Shown here in pieces: positions 1 to 7,382 of a stretch of DNA of 9,273 nt. A program made the position numbers and the translations under genes. The notes under the pieces were generated by a model. The model was given only the letters and a program-made list of their open reading frames with translations. It searched no databases and was not told the DNA's origin. The stretch covers positions 1 through 9,273 of the forward strand of contig CAJAYZ010000400.1 of the NCBI GenBank assembly GCA_903949225.1, given 5' to 3'. The stretch is from an uncultured Planctomycetaceae bacterium. GTDB lineage: Bacteria; Planctomycetota; Planctomycetia; Pirellulales; UBA1268. Within the stretch, counting starts at the first letter, position 1, and each line of letters starts with the position of its first letter.

Positions 1-768
1 CCATTTCCGGCTGAAACCGGGTCGCCTTCCCAAGCGCCGCTGGCCCAGTCCGCGAAGCGACCGGAACTGCGGGCCTCCGACTCGGTCCTCGTCGAACTGC
101 TGCGGACGAACGGGAAGACCGGCGTGGGGGAACTCGCGTCGTCCCTCCAAGTGACCGCGACGGCAGTGCGACAGCGGCTCGAGCGGCTCATGCGCGAGGG
201 GATCGTGACGCGCGAGGTGGTGGTCACCTCCGCGGATGGAGGATCTTCCGGCGCGAGGCGGCGGGGCCGTCCGGCCCACGTGTATGGTCTCACCGAGAAG
301 GGCGAGCGCACGGGAGGAGACAACTTCCGTGACTTGGCCGTGGTCCTGTGGAGCGAGATCCGCCGGGTGGAATCGCCCGAGGTGCGGCGGGGGCTCCTCT
401 CCCGGGTCGGCTCGGCGATGGCCGAACTCTACGGGGAGCAGGTCGCCGACGGCACACTCAATGAGCGGCTCGACCAGGTGGTGGGGCTGTTCCGGGAGCG
501 TCAGATCACCTGTGGGGTCGAGTATTCCACAGAGCCTGATGGGAGCCAACTCGCCATCCTCACCAGCCACGTCTGCCCCTATCCTGAAATCGCCGCACTC
601 GATCGCGGGATCTGTGCGTCTGAGCGGTTGATGCTCCAAGATCTCCTCGGCGCGAGAGTTTCCCTCGCGACCTGCCGTCTCGATGGTGCCGACTGCTGCC
701 GCTTCGCCATTCCGGTTGGCGCGGAGGCCGGTCGGGCTGAAGGCGGTGAAGCCGCCGGAGAGCCATGA
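1..768 (+). CDS. sufR: SufR-like Fe-S-sensing winged-helix regulator (5' end outside window)
   Basis: A DeoR/MarR-like winged helix is followed by an effector region with a Cys cluster, the layout of SufR repressors that sense Fe-S status and control suf operons. The helix-turn-helix runs through SVLVELLRTNGKTGVGELA and VTATAVRQRLERL, then a wing with RRRGRP and YGLTEKG. The C-terminal part has cysteines in HVCPYPEIA, GICASE, LATCRL and GADCCRF (codons from about 574 to 699), matching the spacing of cysteines that bind a cluster in SufR-type proteins. The first in-frame ATG/GTG/TTG is GTG 124, but that start would cut off the first HTH helix. The frame is open back to base 1 and reads as plausible homologous sequence there, so I treat the gene as 5' partial (255 residues visible). 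Placement directly upstream of the suf genes supports the call. The operator is not identified. Confidence 0.85.
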   Translation, partial: PFPAETGSPSQAPLAQSAKRPELRASDSVLVELLRTNGKTGVGELASSLQVTATAVRQRLERLMREGIVTREVVVTSADGGSSGARRRGRPAHVYGLTEKGERTGGDNFRDLAVVLWSEIRRVESPEVRRGLLSRVGSAMAELYGEQVADGTLNERLDQVVGLFRERQITCGVEYSTEPDGSQLAILTSHVCPYPEIAALDRGICASERLMLQDLLGARVSLATCRLDGADCCRFAIPVGAEAGRAEGGEAAGEP

Positions 769-784
769 ATCGTTCGACCCATTC

Positions 785-810
785 CCCGGGGGCTGCTCGA
801 GCCTCCCGGG
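785..810. promoter_or_regulatory. GC-rich inverted repeat after sufR
   Basis: CCCGGG (785-790) plus GGCT (791-794) can pair with AGCC (800-803) plus CCCGGG (805-810), leaving a single bulged T at 804 and a five-base loop. It lies 16 bases after the sufR stop. No T-run follows on the + strand; the next bases are a C/T mix. It could be a weak or factor-assisted terminator, an mRNA processing stem or an operator; the sequence does not decide between these. Confidence 0.35.
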
Positions 811-863
811 CATCCTTCATCGCCTCTTCCCTCCTGCCCGTAGCCCGAGTCAACTGAGCTTTT

Positions 864-898
864 CGCCGGGGATTGCCCCGCCGGTCGGCATCCCGGCG
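864..898. promoter_or_regulatory. Inverted repeat in the nuoB leader
   Basis: CGCCGGGGAT (864-873) is the near-perfect inverse of ATCCCGGCG (890-898), with one extra G in the left arm and a 16-base loop. A competing small stem, GGGG (868-871) with CCCC (876-879), shares the left arm. It ends 39 bases before the nuoB start. It could be a 5' leader structure or a regulator site. I see no clear -35/-10 promoter in 769-937. Confidence 0.3.
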
Positions 899-937
899 AC
901 CACGACACGATCACGAGAACACCGCGGAGTACCACGC

Positions 938-1543
938 ATGACCCAGCCCTGGATCGAAGGCCGTTTCGAGGAAAACCTCGTCCTCACCACCGTTGAGCAG
1001 GCGATCAATTGGGCCCGCCAGTCGAGCATTTGGCCGATGACGTTCGGGCTGGCGTGCTGTGCCATCGAGATGATGGCCGCCGGGGCGAGCCGGTATGACC
1101 TCGATCGGTTCGGTGCTGGCGCCTTCCGGGCCACCCCGCGTCAGGCCGACCTGATGATCGTGGCGGGGACGGTCACCTACAAGATGGCCAGCCGCGTCCG
1201 TCGCCTTTACAACCTCATGCCCGATCCAAAGTACGTCATCGCCATGGGCGCCTGCACCACCGGTGGTGGGCCGTACTTCAAGTGGGGCTACCACGTCGTC
1301 AAGGGCGTCGATTTGGTCGTTCCCGTCGATGTCTATGTTCCCGGTTGCCCGCCCCGTCCGGAGAGCCTCCTCGAGGGGTTGATGCGGATCCAAGACAAGA
1401 TCGTCGGGCAGCGGATCGCGAAGCGATCGGATGGCCTCGGCAAGATCGACGACGAACTGCCGATTCCCCATCATTCCGGCTACGTCACCTCCCCCGTCGC
1501 CGACGGGGATCTCGTGTTTGACCATCAGAAGGTTCAGCCCTGA
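938..1543 (+). CDS. nuoB: NADH-quinone oxidoreductase subunit B (NuoB)
   Basis: NuoB is the complex I subunit that carries the [4Fe-4S] cluster N2, the last electron donor to quinone, at the junction of the peripheral and membrane arms. The 201-residue protein shows all four ligands in their usual setting: C40 and C41 in FGLACCAIEMM, C106 in MGACTTGGGPY and C137 in VPGCPPRPE. The conserved stretch ADLMIVAGTVTYKMA is also present. Start ATG 938 is chosen because GGAG at 926-929 sits eight bases upstream and the protein then begins at the usual distance from the core; upstream in-frame sequence is low-complexity leader. The tail after about residue 163 is short and variable, as is common. No other nuo gene is in the window; it stands between sufR and sufC with only 13 bases to sufC, so it is probably cotranscribed with suf. 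A related [NiFe]-hydrogenase small subunit is less likely given the near-standard NuoB motifs. Confidence 0.93.
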   Translation: MTQPWIEGRFEENLVLTTVEQAINWARQSSIWPMTFGLACCAIEMMAAGASRYDLDRFGAGAFRATPRQADLMIVAGTVTYKMASRVRRLYNLMPDPKYVIAMGACTTGGGPYFKWGYHVVKGVDLVVPVDVYVPGCPPRPESLLEGLMRIQDKIVGQRIAKRSDGLGKIDDELPIPHHSGYVTSPVADGDLVFDHQKVQP

Positions 1544-1556
1544 ACGGATTTCATCC

Positions 1557-2450
1557 ATGAATCAGCAACCAGATCACCATCCCGACCAACTCGTCATCCG
1601 CGGGCTCCATGTCGCCGTCGAGGGGCAAGAGATTCTCAAGGGGGTCGACCTGACCATCGGTCGTGGCGAGATCCACGCGCTGATGGGCCCCAACGGCTCC
1701 GGCAAGAGCACGCTCGGCTACGCGATCATGGGGCATCCCTCCTATGAAGTGACCGCTGGGACGATCGAGTTGGTTGCTGCCGACGGAACGCGGCGCGATC
1801 TCCTCGGTATGGAGCCAGACGAGCGTGCTCGGGCGGGGGTGTTCCTCGCCTTCCAGCGGCCAATGGCGATTCCCGGCGTGCGACTGGCCGATTTCCTCCG
1901 TCATGCGGTCACCAACGTCCGCAACCCGGAGCGGAAGGAAGGCCAGGAACTGATGCCGATGAAGGAGTTTCGCTCGGAACTCAAGGCGAAGATGTCGGAG
2001 CTTTCGATCGATTCCGATTTCGCGCGTCGGTATGTCAACGAGGGATTTTCGGGCGGTGAGATGAAGCGGGCCGAGATCCTCCAGTTGGCGATGCTTCAGC
2101 CCCGGTTCGCGATTCTCGACGAGACCGACAGCGGTCTCGATGCTGACGCCGTTCGGCTGGCCAGCCAGAGCATCGCGCGGATCGGCGGTGCCGGTGGCGA
2201 TGCGGCATCGGGGGCCGATGCCATGGGAATCCTCATCATCACCCACCACGAACAACTCCTCGAGCACAACGTTCCCCATCGCACGCACGTCATGCTCGGT
2301 GGACGGATCGTCGAATCGGGTGGGGCCGAACTCGCCGCTGAGCTCCACAAGCGGGGCTACGAGCGGATCCGAGCTGCCTATCCCGATGCGGCCGCCGCGG
2401 AGCGGGCGATGGAGGAGTCGACTCGAAATCAAGAGGCCGCCGGCGTCTGA
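1557..2450 (+). CDS. sufC: Fe-S assembly ATPase SufC
   Basis: SufC is the ABC-type ATPase of the cytosolic SufBCD scaffold; its ATP hydrolysis drives the conformational change needed for cluster assembly. The 297-residue protein has Walker A GPNGSGKST (residues 44-52), a Q-loop Gln at 100 (LAFQRP), signature FSGGE (164-168) followed by MKRAEILQ, Walker B plus D-loop FAILDETDSGLD (184-195) and the H-loop His at 230 (ITHHEQLL). DETDSGLDADA and the FSGGEMKR form are typical of SufC rather than transporter ATPases. It is somewhat longer than the usual roughly 250 residues because of a Gly/Ala-rich insert (about 210-223) before the H-loop strand and an Ala/Glu-rich C-terminal tail. ATG 1557 is preferred because translation further upstream in this frame would overlap nuoB. 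No strong ribosome binding site is visible; coupling to nuoB across 13 bases is likely. Confidence 0.95.
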   Translation: MNQQPDHHPDQLVIRGLHVAVEGQEILKGVDLTIGRGEIHALMGPNGSGKSTLGYAIMGHPSYEVTAGTIELVAADGTRRDLLGMEPDERARAGVFLAFQRPMAIPGVRLADFLRHAVTNVRNPERKEGQELMPMKEFRSELKAKMSELSIDSDFARRYVNEGFSGGEMKRAEILQLAMLQPRFAILDETDSGLDADAVRLASQSIARIGGAGGDAASGADAMGILIITHHEQLLEHNVPHRTHVMLGGRIVESGGAELAAELHKRGYERIRAAYPDAAAAERAMEESTRNQEAAGV

Positions 2451-2530
2451 CGACGCCCCGTCCGCGGCCGGCCTCCCCTGCCGGTCGTTCAACCCAGCCC
2501 TAGTTCACGTCCGCACTGAGGTCTTCCGTC

Positions 2531-3943
2531 ATGGCCACCGACACCAAGGAATCGAGCACCCTCGCCCTCGGCGAGATCAACAAGTACGACTTTCGCACCG
2601 ACTCGCCGGCGGTCTTCAAGAGCCGCCGGGGTCTCGACGCGAACATCGTCACCCAGATCTCGGAGATGAAGCGCGAGCCGGCCTGGATGCTCGATTTCCG
2701 CCTCAAGTCACTCGAGATCTTCAATTCCCGCCCGATGCCGCATTGGGGTGGCGACATCGGCATCGATTTCCAGGACATCTTCTATTACCTCAAGCCCACC
2801 GATCATCAGGGGAAGACCTGGGACGACGTGCCCGAGGAGATCAAGAAGACCTTTGACCGGCTGGGGATCCCCGAGGCGGAGCGGAAGTTCCTCTCCGGGG
2901 TGAAGGCGCAGTTCGAGAGCGAGGTGGTGTACGGATCGCTTCAGGAGGATCTGGCGAAGAAGGGGGTGATCTTCACCGACACCGACACCGCCATCCGTGA
3001 GCATTCCGACCTGCTTCGCGAGTATTTCGGAACGATCATCCCCCCGACCGACAACAAGTTCGCCGCGCTCAACTCGGCGGTCTGGTCGGGCGGTTCGTTC
3101 ATCTACGTGCCCAAGGGGGTGTCGATCGAGTTCCCGCTCCAGGCCTACTTCCGCATCAATGCCGAGAGCATGGGGCAATTCGAACGGACATTGATCATCG
3201 TCGACGAGGGCGCCCAAGTGCACTACGTCGAGGGCTGCACCGCCCCGATGTATTCCACCGAGAGCCTCCATTCGGCGGTCGTCGAGGTGGTGGTGAAGAA
3301 GCACGGTCGGTGCCGCTACACGACGATCCAGAATTGGGCCAACAACATCTACAACCTCGTCACCAAGCGGGCTGTTTGCCGCGAAGCGGCGACGATGGAG
3401 TGGATCGACGGCAACCTCGGCAGCCGCTTGACGATGAAGTATCCGGCGGTGTGGATGACGGAGCCGGGGGCCCATGGCGAGATCCTCTCCATTGCCTTCG
3501 CTTCGGCCGGCCAGCATCAGGATGCCGGGGCCAAGCTCGTTCATGCCGCCCCCTACACAAGTGGCCGCATCGTCTCCAAGAGCATCTCGAAGAATGGCGG
3601 CCGGGCGAGCTACCGCGGGCTTGTGAAGGTCGAGCCAGGGGCACGGAAGAGCAAGTCGAGCGTTGTCTGCGACGCCCTGATTCTCGACGACCGCAGCCGC
3701 AGCGACACCTACCCCTACATCGAGGTCGAGGAGCAGGATGTCTCGATCGGTCACGAGGCGAGTGTCTCCAAGATCGGCGAGGAGCAACTCTTCTACCTCA
3801 CCAGCCGCGGCCTCACCGAAGCCGAGGCAAGCACGATGATCGTCGGTGGCTTCATCGAACCGCTCGTCAAGGAACTCCCGATGGAGTACGCGGTGGAGAT
3901 GAACCGGCTCATCGAACTGCAGATGGAAGGATCGGTCGGGTAA
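2531..3943 (+). CDS. sufB: Fe-S cluster scaffold protein SufB
   Basis: SufB is the scaffold subunit on which the nascent cluster is built, pairing with SufD and binding SufC. The 470-residue length is standard. Recognisable blocks are the N-terminal YDFRTDSP, the helical SEMKREPAWMLDFRLKSLE segment, SGGSFIYVPKGV (187-197), VEGCTAP with C236, and the C-terminal core. C380 in VVCDALIL and H408-E409 in IGHEASVSKIGEEQ align with E. coli SufB C405 and H433-E434, which are implicated in cluster assembly, with identical 29-residue spacing from Cys to Glu. The tail ends in MEGSVG, close to the usual SufB terminus. ATG 2531 has GAGG at 2518-2521. The 80-base gap after sufC contains no other gene. sufD follows ten bases later. 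Confidence 0.97.
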   Translation: MATDTKESSTLALGEINKYDFRTDSPAVFKSRRGLDANIVTQISEMKREPAWMLDFRLKSLEIFNSRPMPHWGGDIGIDFQDIFYYLKPTDHQGKTWDDVPEEIKKTFDRLGIPEAERKFLSGVKAQFESEVVYGSLQEDLAKKGVIFTDTDTAIREHSDLLREYFGTIIPPTDNKFAALNSAVWSGGSFIYVPKGVSIEFPLQAYFRINAESMGQFERTLIIVDEGAQVHYVEGCTAPMYSTESLHSAVVEVVVKKHGRCRYTTIQNWANNIYNLVTKRAVCREAATMEWIDGNLGSRLTMKYPAVWMTEPGAHGEILSIAFASAGQHQDAGAKLVHAAPYTSGRIVSKSISKNGGRASYRGLVKVEPGARKSKSSVVCDALILDDRSRSDTYPYIEVEEQDVSIGHEASVSKIGEEQLFYLTSRGLTEAEASTMIVGGFIEPLVKELPMEYAVEMNRLIELQMEGSVG

Positions 3944-3953
3944 ACCCCGGTCG

Positions 3954-5348
3954 ATGAGCGACAAACACACCATGACGACTGCCGCCCAGAAGTCCCCTGC
4001 CCCGATCCCAGCATCGACGGGGTTCGATCATCCCCTCCTCGACAGGCTGCTGACCGGATCCTCACTTCCCGAATGGGCCGTGAAGCTCCGCCGCGACGCT
4101 GTCGATCGGCTCGACACGCTCTCCCTCCCCGGCCGGGGCGAGGAGAATTGGATGCGGACCGATCTGCGGATGTTTCAGCCGCGCGCCTGGGTCAGTGCCG
4201 CGGAGCGACCAGCGACCTCGGGCGAAGCGATCCCCGCAGGTCTGCTGGAATCTGCCACGCAGGGGGCGGCGGCGGTGGCTGGCACCGTCGCCTTTGGTGG
4301 GCGGATCGCCTCCCTTGATGGGCACGTCGTCCGCGATGAGCTCGATCCGGTCCTCGCCGGGCAGGGAATCGTGTTTGGTGCACCGGAGCGGATCCTCGCC
4401 GAGCATGGGGAGCGGTTCCGCAGCCGGTGGTTTTCCGCCGTCGATGGCCGCGCTGACTGGTTCGCCGCGATGCATGCCGCCTTCCACCGTGCCGGGGCCG
4501 TGCTTTGGGTTCCGGCCGGGGTGAAGCTGACCACGCCGCTCCATGTTCTTTCCGCCATCACCCCCGGTGGCCTCGACACGAGCCATGTCCTCGTGGTCCT
4601 CGAGGAAGGGGCGGAGGCGACCGTCCTCACCGAGACGGTGGGCGGGGGCGAGTCGGGCAGCGACGGGGGCTTCCATTGCGGAGCTACCGAAATCGTCGTC
4701 GGCCGGAAGGCATCGCTGCGGATGGTGAACCTCCAAAACTGGAGCCGGGGGGTGTGGCACTTCGCCCGTCAGCGGGCCGCCGTCGAAGCCGGCGGTCGTC
4801 TTCAGTGGACGCTCGCTGCCCTCGGCAGCCGGCTTTCGCAGGTGCAGCAGGATGTCGCGCTCGTCGGCCGTGGGGCTGATGCCCAAGTCAACGGGGTGAT
4901 GTTTACCGAAGCACGGCAGCAACTCGTTTACAACACGCTCCAGCACCACATGGCGCCGGGATGTCACAGCGATCTCCTCTACAAGGGGGCGCTTCAGGAC
5001 CGCTCGCGGTTGGTGTGGCGCGGAATGATCAAGGTCGACAAGGCCGCGCAAAAGACCGACGGCTATCAGCGGAACGACACCCTCATGCTCTCGCGCGAGG
5101 CGAGGTCGGACTCGATCCCGGGCCTCGAGATCGAGGCCGATGATGTCCGCTGCACCCACGGCGCGACCAGCGGCCGGGTCGATGAGGAGCAGATCTTCTA
5201 CGCCCGAGCCAGAGGGCTGACGGCGGACGAGGCAGCCAGGCTCGTCGTCGCCGGTTTCTTCCAGCAGGTCTTCGACAGGATCACCATCCCCCCGGTGCGC
5301 GAGGCGCTGTCGGCCGCGATCGGTGGGCGGATCCGGCGGGTCTCCTGA
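3954..5348 (+). CDS. sufD: Fe-S cluster assembly protein SufD
   Basis: SufD is the SufB paralogue that completes the SufBC2D complex. The 464-residue protein has an N-terminal helical region with GRGEENWMRTDL (61-71), a beta-helix core beginning around AVLWVPAGVKLTTPLHV, and a C-terminal domain with QKTDGYQRNDTLML and CTHGATSGRVDEEQIFY. H402 in the THGAT motif corresponds to the conserved SufD histidine (E. coli H360). The sufBD-family tail (ARGLTADEAARLVVAGFF) is clear. Start ATG 3954 lies ten bases after the sufB stop; ATG 3972 (six codons in) is an equally plausible start, and the N-terminal 25 residues are not conserved. The order sufC-sufB-sufD is the common core order. Confidence 0.95.
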   Translation: MSDKHTMTTAAQKSPAPIPASTGFDHPLLDRLLTGSSLPEWAVKLRRDAVDRLDTLSLPGRGEENWMRTDLRMFQPRAWVSAAERPATSGEAIPAGLLESATQGAAAVAGTVAFGGRIASLDGHVVRDELDPVLAGQGIVFGAPERILAEHGERFRSRWFSAVDGRADWFAAMHAAFHRAGAVLWVPAGVKLTTPLHVLSAITPGGLDTSHVLVVLEEGAEATVLTETVGGGESGSDGGFHCGATEIVVGRKASLRMVNLQNWSRGVWHFARQRAAVEAGGRLQWTLAALGSRLSQVQQDVALVGRGADAQVNGVMFTEARQQLVYNTLQHHMAPGCHSDLLYKGALQDRSRLVWRGMIKVDKAAQKTDGYQRNDTLMLSREARSDSIPGLEIEADDVRCTHGATSGRVDEEQIFYARARGLTADEAARLVVAGFFQQVFDRITIPPVREALSAAIGGRIRRVS

Positions 5349-5451
5349 CGAGGCTGGCCGCCGTCGGCACGGTGGCGGTCGGAGACGCCAGGGCTGTCGG
5401 CGGCGGAAAAACGAGCGCTGGCTGTGGGGGCGAGGCGGCAATCAGATTCCG

Positions 5452-5457
5452 GGAGGA
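5452..5457 (+). promoter_or_regulatory. Strong ribosome binding site of the Rieske-SufT gene
   Basis: GGAGGA stands six bases before ATG 5464. It decides the start of the downstream gene against a longer reading from 5323 that would overlap the end of sufD and add a basic low-complexity leader. The 115-base gap 5349-5463 otherwise shows only short GC-rich stems and no gene. Confidence 0.75.
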
Positions 5458-5463
5458 CGAGCG

Positions 5464-6261
5464 ATGGGTGATTTCGTACGGGTGGCCACGGTGGGTGAAC
5501 TTCCCGATCCGGGGGCGACCGTGGTCGAGGTCGATGGCGACTTGATCGCCCTGTTCCACGTCGAGGGCGCCTACCACGCCCTCGACGACGTCTGCACCCA
5601 CGACGGTGGGCCCTTGGCCTCCGGAGAACTCACCGGCCACAAGGTGGCGTGTCCGCGCCATGGTGCGAAGTTCGACATCCGTACCGGTGCGGCGCTCTCG
5701 ATGCCGGCCGTCCGGGCGACGCGGGCACATGATGTGAAAGTCGAGGATGGCGGAGTGTGGGTGCGGCTGCGGAGCGGCCACGGCGTCGACGGCCCGGTGG
5801 CCCAGTCCCCGGTCGTGAAGCCGGCGACAGGACTGCCGATCGCCCCGCCCCCCACCACCTTCCCGGCGTCGAATGGGGTAGTCGACGCCCCGGCGTCGAA
5901 TGGGGTAGTCGCCACAGCCCCGTCTGTCACGGCTGCCGGAGCCCTCTGCGAAGATAGCGTCCGGGAGCTGCTCAAGCAGGTCAAGGATCCGGAACTGTTT
6001 GTCAACATCGTCGATCTGGGGCTGATCTATGGCGTCACCCTCACCCCTTCGACCGAGACGCCCGGCAAGCAGCAGGTGTCGGTCGACATGACGATGACGA
6101 GCCCGGCCTGCCCGGCCGGTCCGCAACTCATCGGGGATACGAAGCGGACGGTCGCGGCCCACCCGGAGGTGGCGGGCGTGGAGGTGCGGATCGTCATGGA
6201 GCCCCCTTGGACCCCCGACCGCATGACCGATGACGCCCGCGACCAACTCGGCATCTTCTGA
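5464..6261 (+). CDS. Rieske ferredoxin fused to SufT/MIP18 (DUF59) domain
   Basis: Two domains are visible in 265 residues. Residues 1 to about 104 are a Rieske-type [2Fe-2S] ferredoxin of the small non-heme-dioxygenase type: C44-T-H46 in DDVCTHDGGPL and C63-P-R-H66 in VACPRHGAKFDI supply the two Cys and two His ligands, followed by GAALSMPAV. Residues 105 to about 160 are a Pro/Ala/Val-rich linker with a 9-residue tandem repeat. Residues 161-265 are a MIP18/DUF59 domain like SufT, with KDPELFVNIVDLGLIYGV (174-191), MTMTSPACPAGP containing the conserved C216, and the typical end EPPWTPDRMTDDARDQLG. SufT-type proteins take part in Fe-S maturation and cluster delivery. A fusion next to sufD suggests a redox partner or carrier for the SUF scaffold; that role is inference. 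It lies 14 bases before mfnD and is probably cotranscribed with both neighbours. Confidence 0.9.
   Translation: MGDFVRVATVGELPDPGATVVEVDGDLIALFHVEGAYHALDDVCTHDGGPLASGELTGHKVACPRHGAKFDIRTGAALSMPAVRATRAHDVKVEDGGVWVRLRSGHGVDGPVAQSPVVKPATGLPIAPPPTTFPASNGVVDAPASNGVVATAPSVTAAGALCEDSVRELLKQVKDPELFVNIVDLGLIYGVTLTPSTETPGKQQVSVDMTMTSPACPAGPQLIGDTKRTVAAHPEVAGVEVRIVMEPPWTPDRMTDDARDQLGIF
5862..5915 (+). repeat. In-frame 27-base tandem repeat in the domain linker
   Basis: A 23-base identical block occurs at 5862-5884 and 5889-5911, a period of 27 bases, or nine codons. It encodes PASNGVVDA followed by PASNGVVAT in the linker between the Rieske and SufT domains. The reading frame is kept and the near-perfect identity implies a recent duplication. 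Confidence 0.9.
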
Positions 6262-6275
6262 AGGGCGACTTCCCC

Positions 6276-7382
6276 GTGAGGGTCGTGCTCCACGAGTGGT
6301 GTTGTTCGGGTGGGCTGCGGATGCCGGAGGCGGCTGCTCTCTTCGGTGAGACCGGGGGCTTGCCGGCCGGCCTCGCCGTCGAGGGACGCTCGATGCTCGC
6401 GGCGCTTCTCCACGATGGGCTTAAGGTCGACGACCTCGAACTCACACTGCTTCTCGATGGCGCCGTGGACGTGCCGCTCACCTCGGGACTCGGCCACGGC
6501 CGGGCGACGGTGATCCGCGTGCCGGACGGAGCGGAGCGTCATTGTCTGGCGGAGGCGGCGGCCGGGGCTGATTGGACGGTGGTCGTGGCGCCGGAGACCA
6601 ACGGCATCCTCGCCGACCGCGTCGCCTTGGCCCGTGCAGCGGGAGGGCGAGTGGCCGCTGCCGATGGCCCGTTCATCACCCTCGCCGCCGACAAACAGGC
6701 GACCGCACTCGCCCTGGCGGCGGCCGGCGTGGCAGTCCCGGCCGGGGTTCTCCTTCCGGCCGGTGAACGGCTCCCCGATGCCTTCCGACGGCCGGCCGTG
6801 GCCAAGGCCCTCGATCGGTGTGGTGGTGATGGTCTTGTCGTCCTGCCGCGGGGGGCTGATCTCCCCCCTGCCCTGATTCCCAGAAGGGTCGAGGCGTTTG
6901 TCGCCGGCACGCCGGTCGGGGTCTCGTGCCTGTGCGGACCCACCGAAACGATCGTCCTGCCGCCGGTCCGGCAGTGGTTCTCCGCGGGGATCCATCCCGG
7001 CTACCTCGGTGGCGATCTGCGGCTTGAGTCCCTCCCCCGTGACCGAGCCATGGCCCTGGCCCGGAGGGCCATCCGTGGCCTCGAATCGCACTGCCGGCAG
7101 GCCCGCGGCTGGGTGGGTGTCGACATGATCCTCGGCGATCGAGAGGATGGCGGGGATGATCGTGTCCTCGAGATCAATCCGCGAATGACGACGTCGTTTG
7201 TCGGGCTTTCCACCCTCGGCACCGCAAGCCTCCTGCGGGCGATGCTCGCGGTGGCGGAGGGTGGACCGTTCATTTGGCCCGGGATGGCAACGGGAAGAGA
7301 TGGTGTTTTCACCGTCGACGGCGGCCCCGTGGGACGCCGTGACGTGGAGCATGGGGGGAGCGATGGGCCACCAGCGCCGTGA
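6276..7382 (+). CDS. mfnD: ATP-grasp ligase, MfnD-like (methanofuran synthesis)
   Basis: The 368-residue protein has an N-terminal MRVVLHEWCCSGGL like the family of ATP-grasp enzymes found with H4MPT/methanofuran genes, and an ATP-grasp core: DK at 139-140 in LAADKQATAL, candidate nucleotide-binding K177 in AVAKALDRCGGDG, VEAFVAGTPVGVS (205-217), and the metal-binding end VGVDMIL with D283 and VLEINPRMTTSF with E299 and N301. In archaea MfnD joins glutamate to tyramine; bacterial relatives work in methylofuran synthesis. The neighbours downstream match MfnF and MfnE, which is the main reason for choosing this over other ATP-grasp ligases such as tetrahydromethanopterin-related Orf17 or MptN types. 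The GTG start at 6276 has AAGGG at 6261-6265 overlapping the previous stop. The last 20 or so residues are Gly/Pro-rich and overlap the start of the next gene. The exact substrate is not shown by the sequence. Confidence 0.65.
   Translation: MRVVLHEWCCSGGLRMPEAAALFGETGGLPAGLAVEGRSMLAALLHDGLKVDDLELTLLLDGAVDVPLTSGLGHGRATVIRVPDGAERHCLAEAAAGADWTVVVAPETNGILADRVALARAAGGRVAAADGPFITLAADKQATALALAAAGVAVPAGVLLPAGERLPDAFRRPAVAKALDRCGGDGLVVLPRGADLPPALIPRRVEAFVAGTPVGVSCLCGPTETIVLPPVRQWFSAGIHPGYLGGDLRLESLPRDRAMALARRAIRGLESHCRQARGWVGVDMILGDREDGGDDRVLEINPRMTTSFVGLSTLGTASLLRAMLAVAEGGPFIWPGMATGRDGVFTVDGGPVGRRDVEHGGSDGPPAP

Noticed and set aside
785..830. Intrinsic terminator after sufR
   Set aside because: The stem is good but no T-run follows it, so I list it only as an inverted repeat of unknown role.
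848..866. CAAC at 851 as half of a cyanobacterial-type SufR operator (CAAC-N6-GTTG)
   Set aside because: The matching GTTG half is absent at the expected spacing.
2708..3973. Long minus-strand open frame (421 codons) opposite sufB
   Set aside because: It mirrors the clearly conserved sufB gene; GC-rich third positions suppress stops on the opposite strand. Its translation is low-complexity Arg/Asp/Leu-rich with no motif.
4062..5441. Long minus-strand open frame (459 codons) opposite sufD
   Set aside because: Same cause as above: shadow of a real, conserved gene, with Pro/Arg-rich translation and no recognisable domain.
6027..7352. Long minus-strand open frame (441 codons) opposite the SufT domain and mfnD
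   Set aside because: It spans two real + strand genes and their junction, has His/Arg/Gly-rich composition and no motifs.
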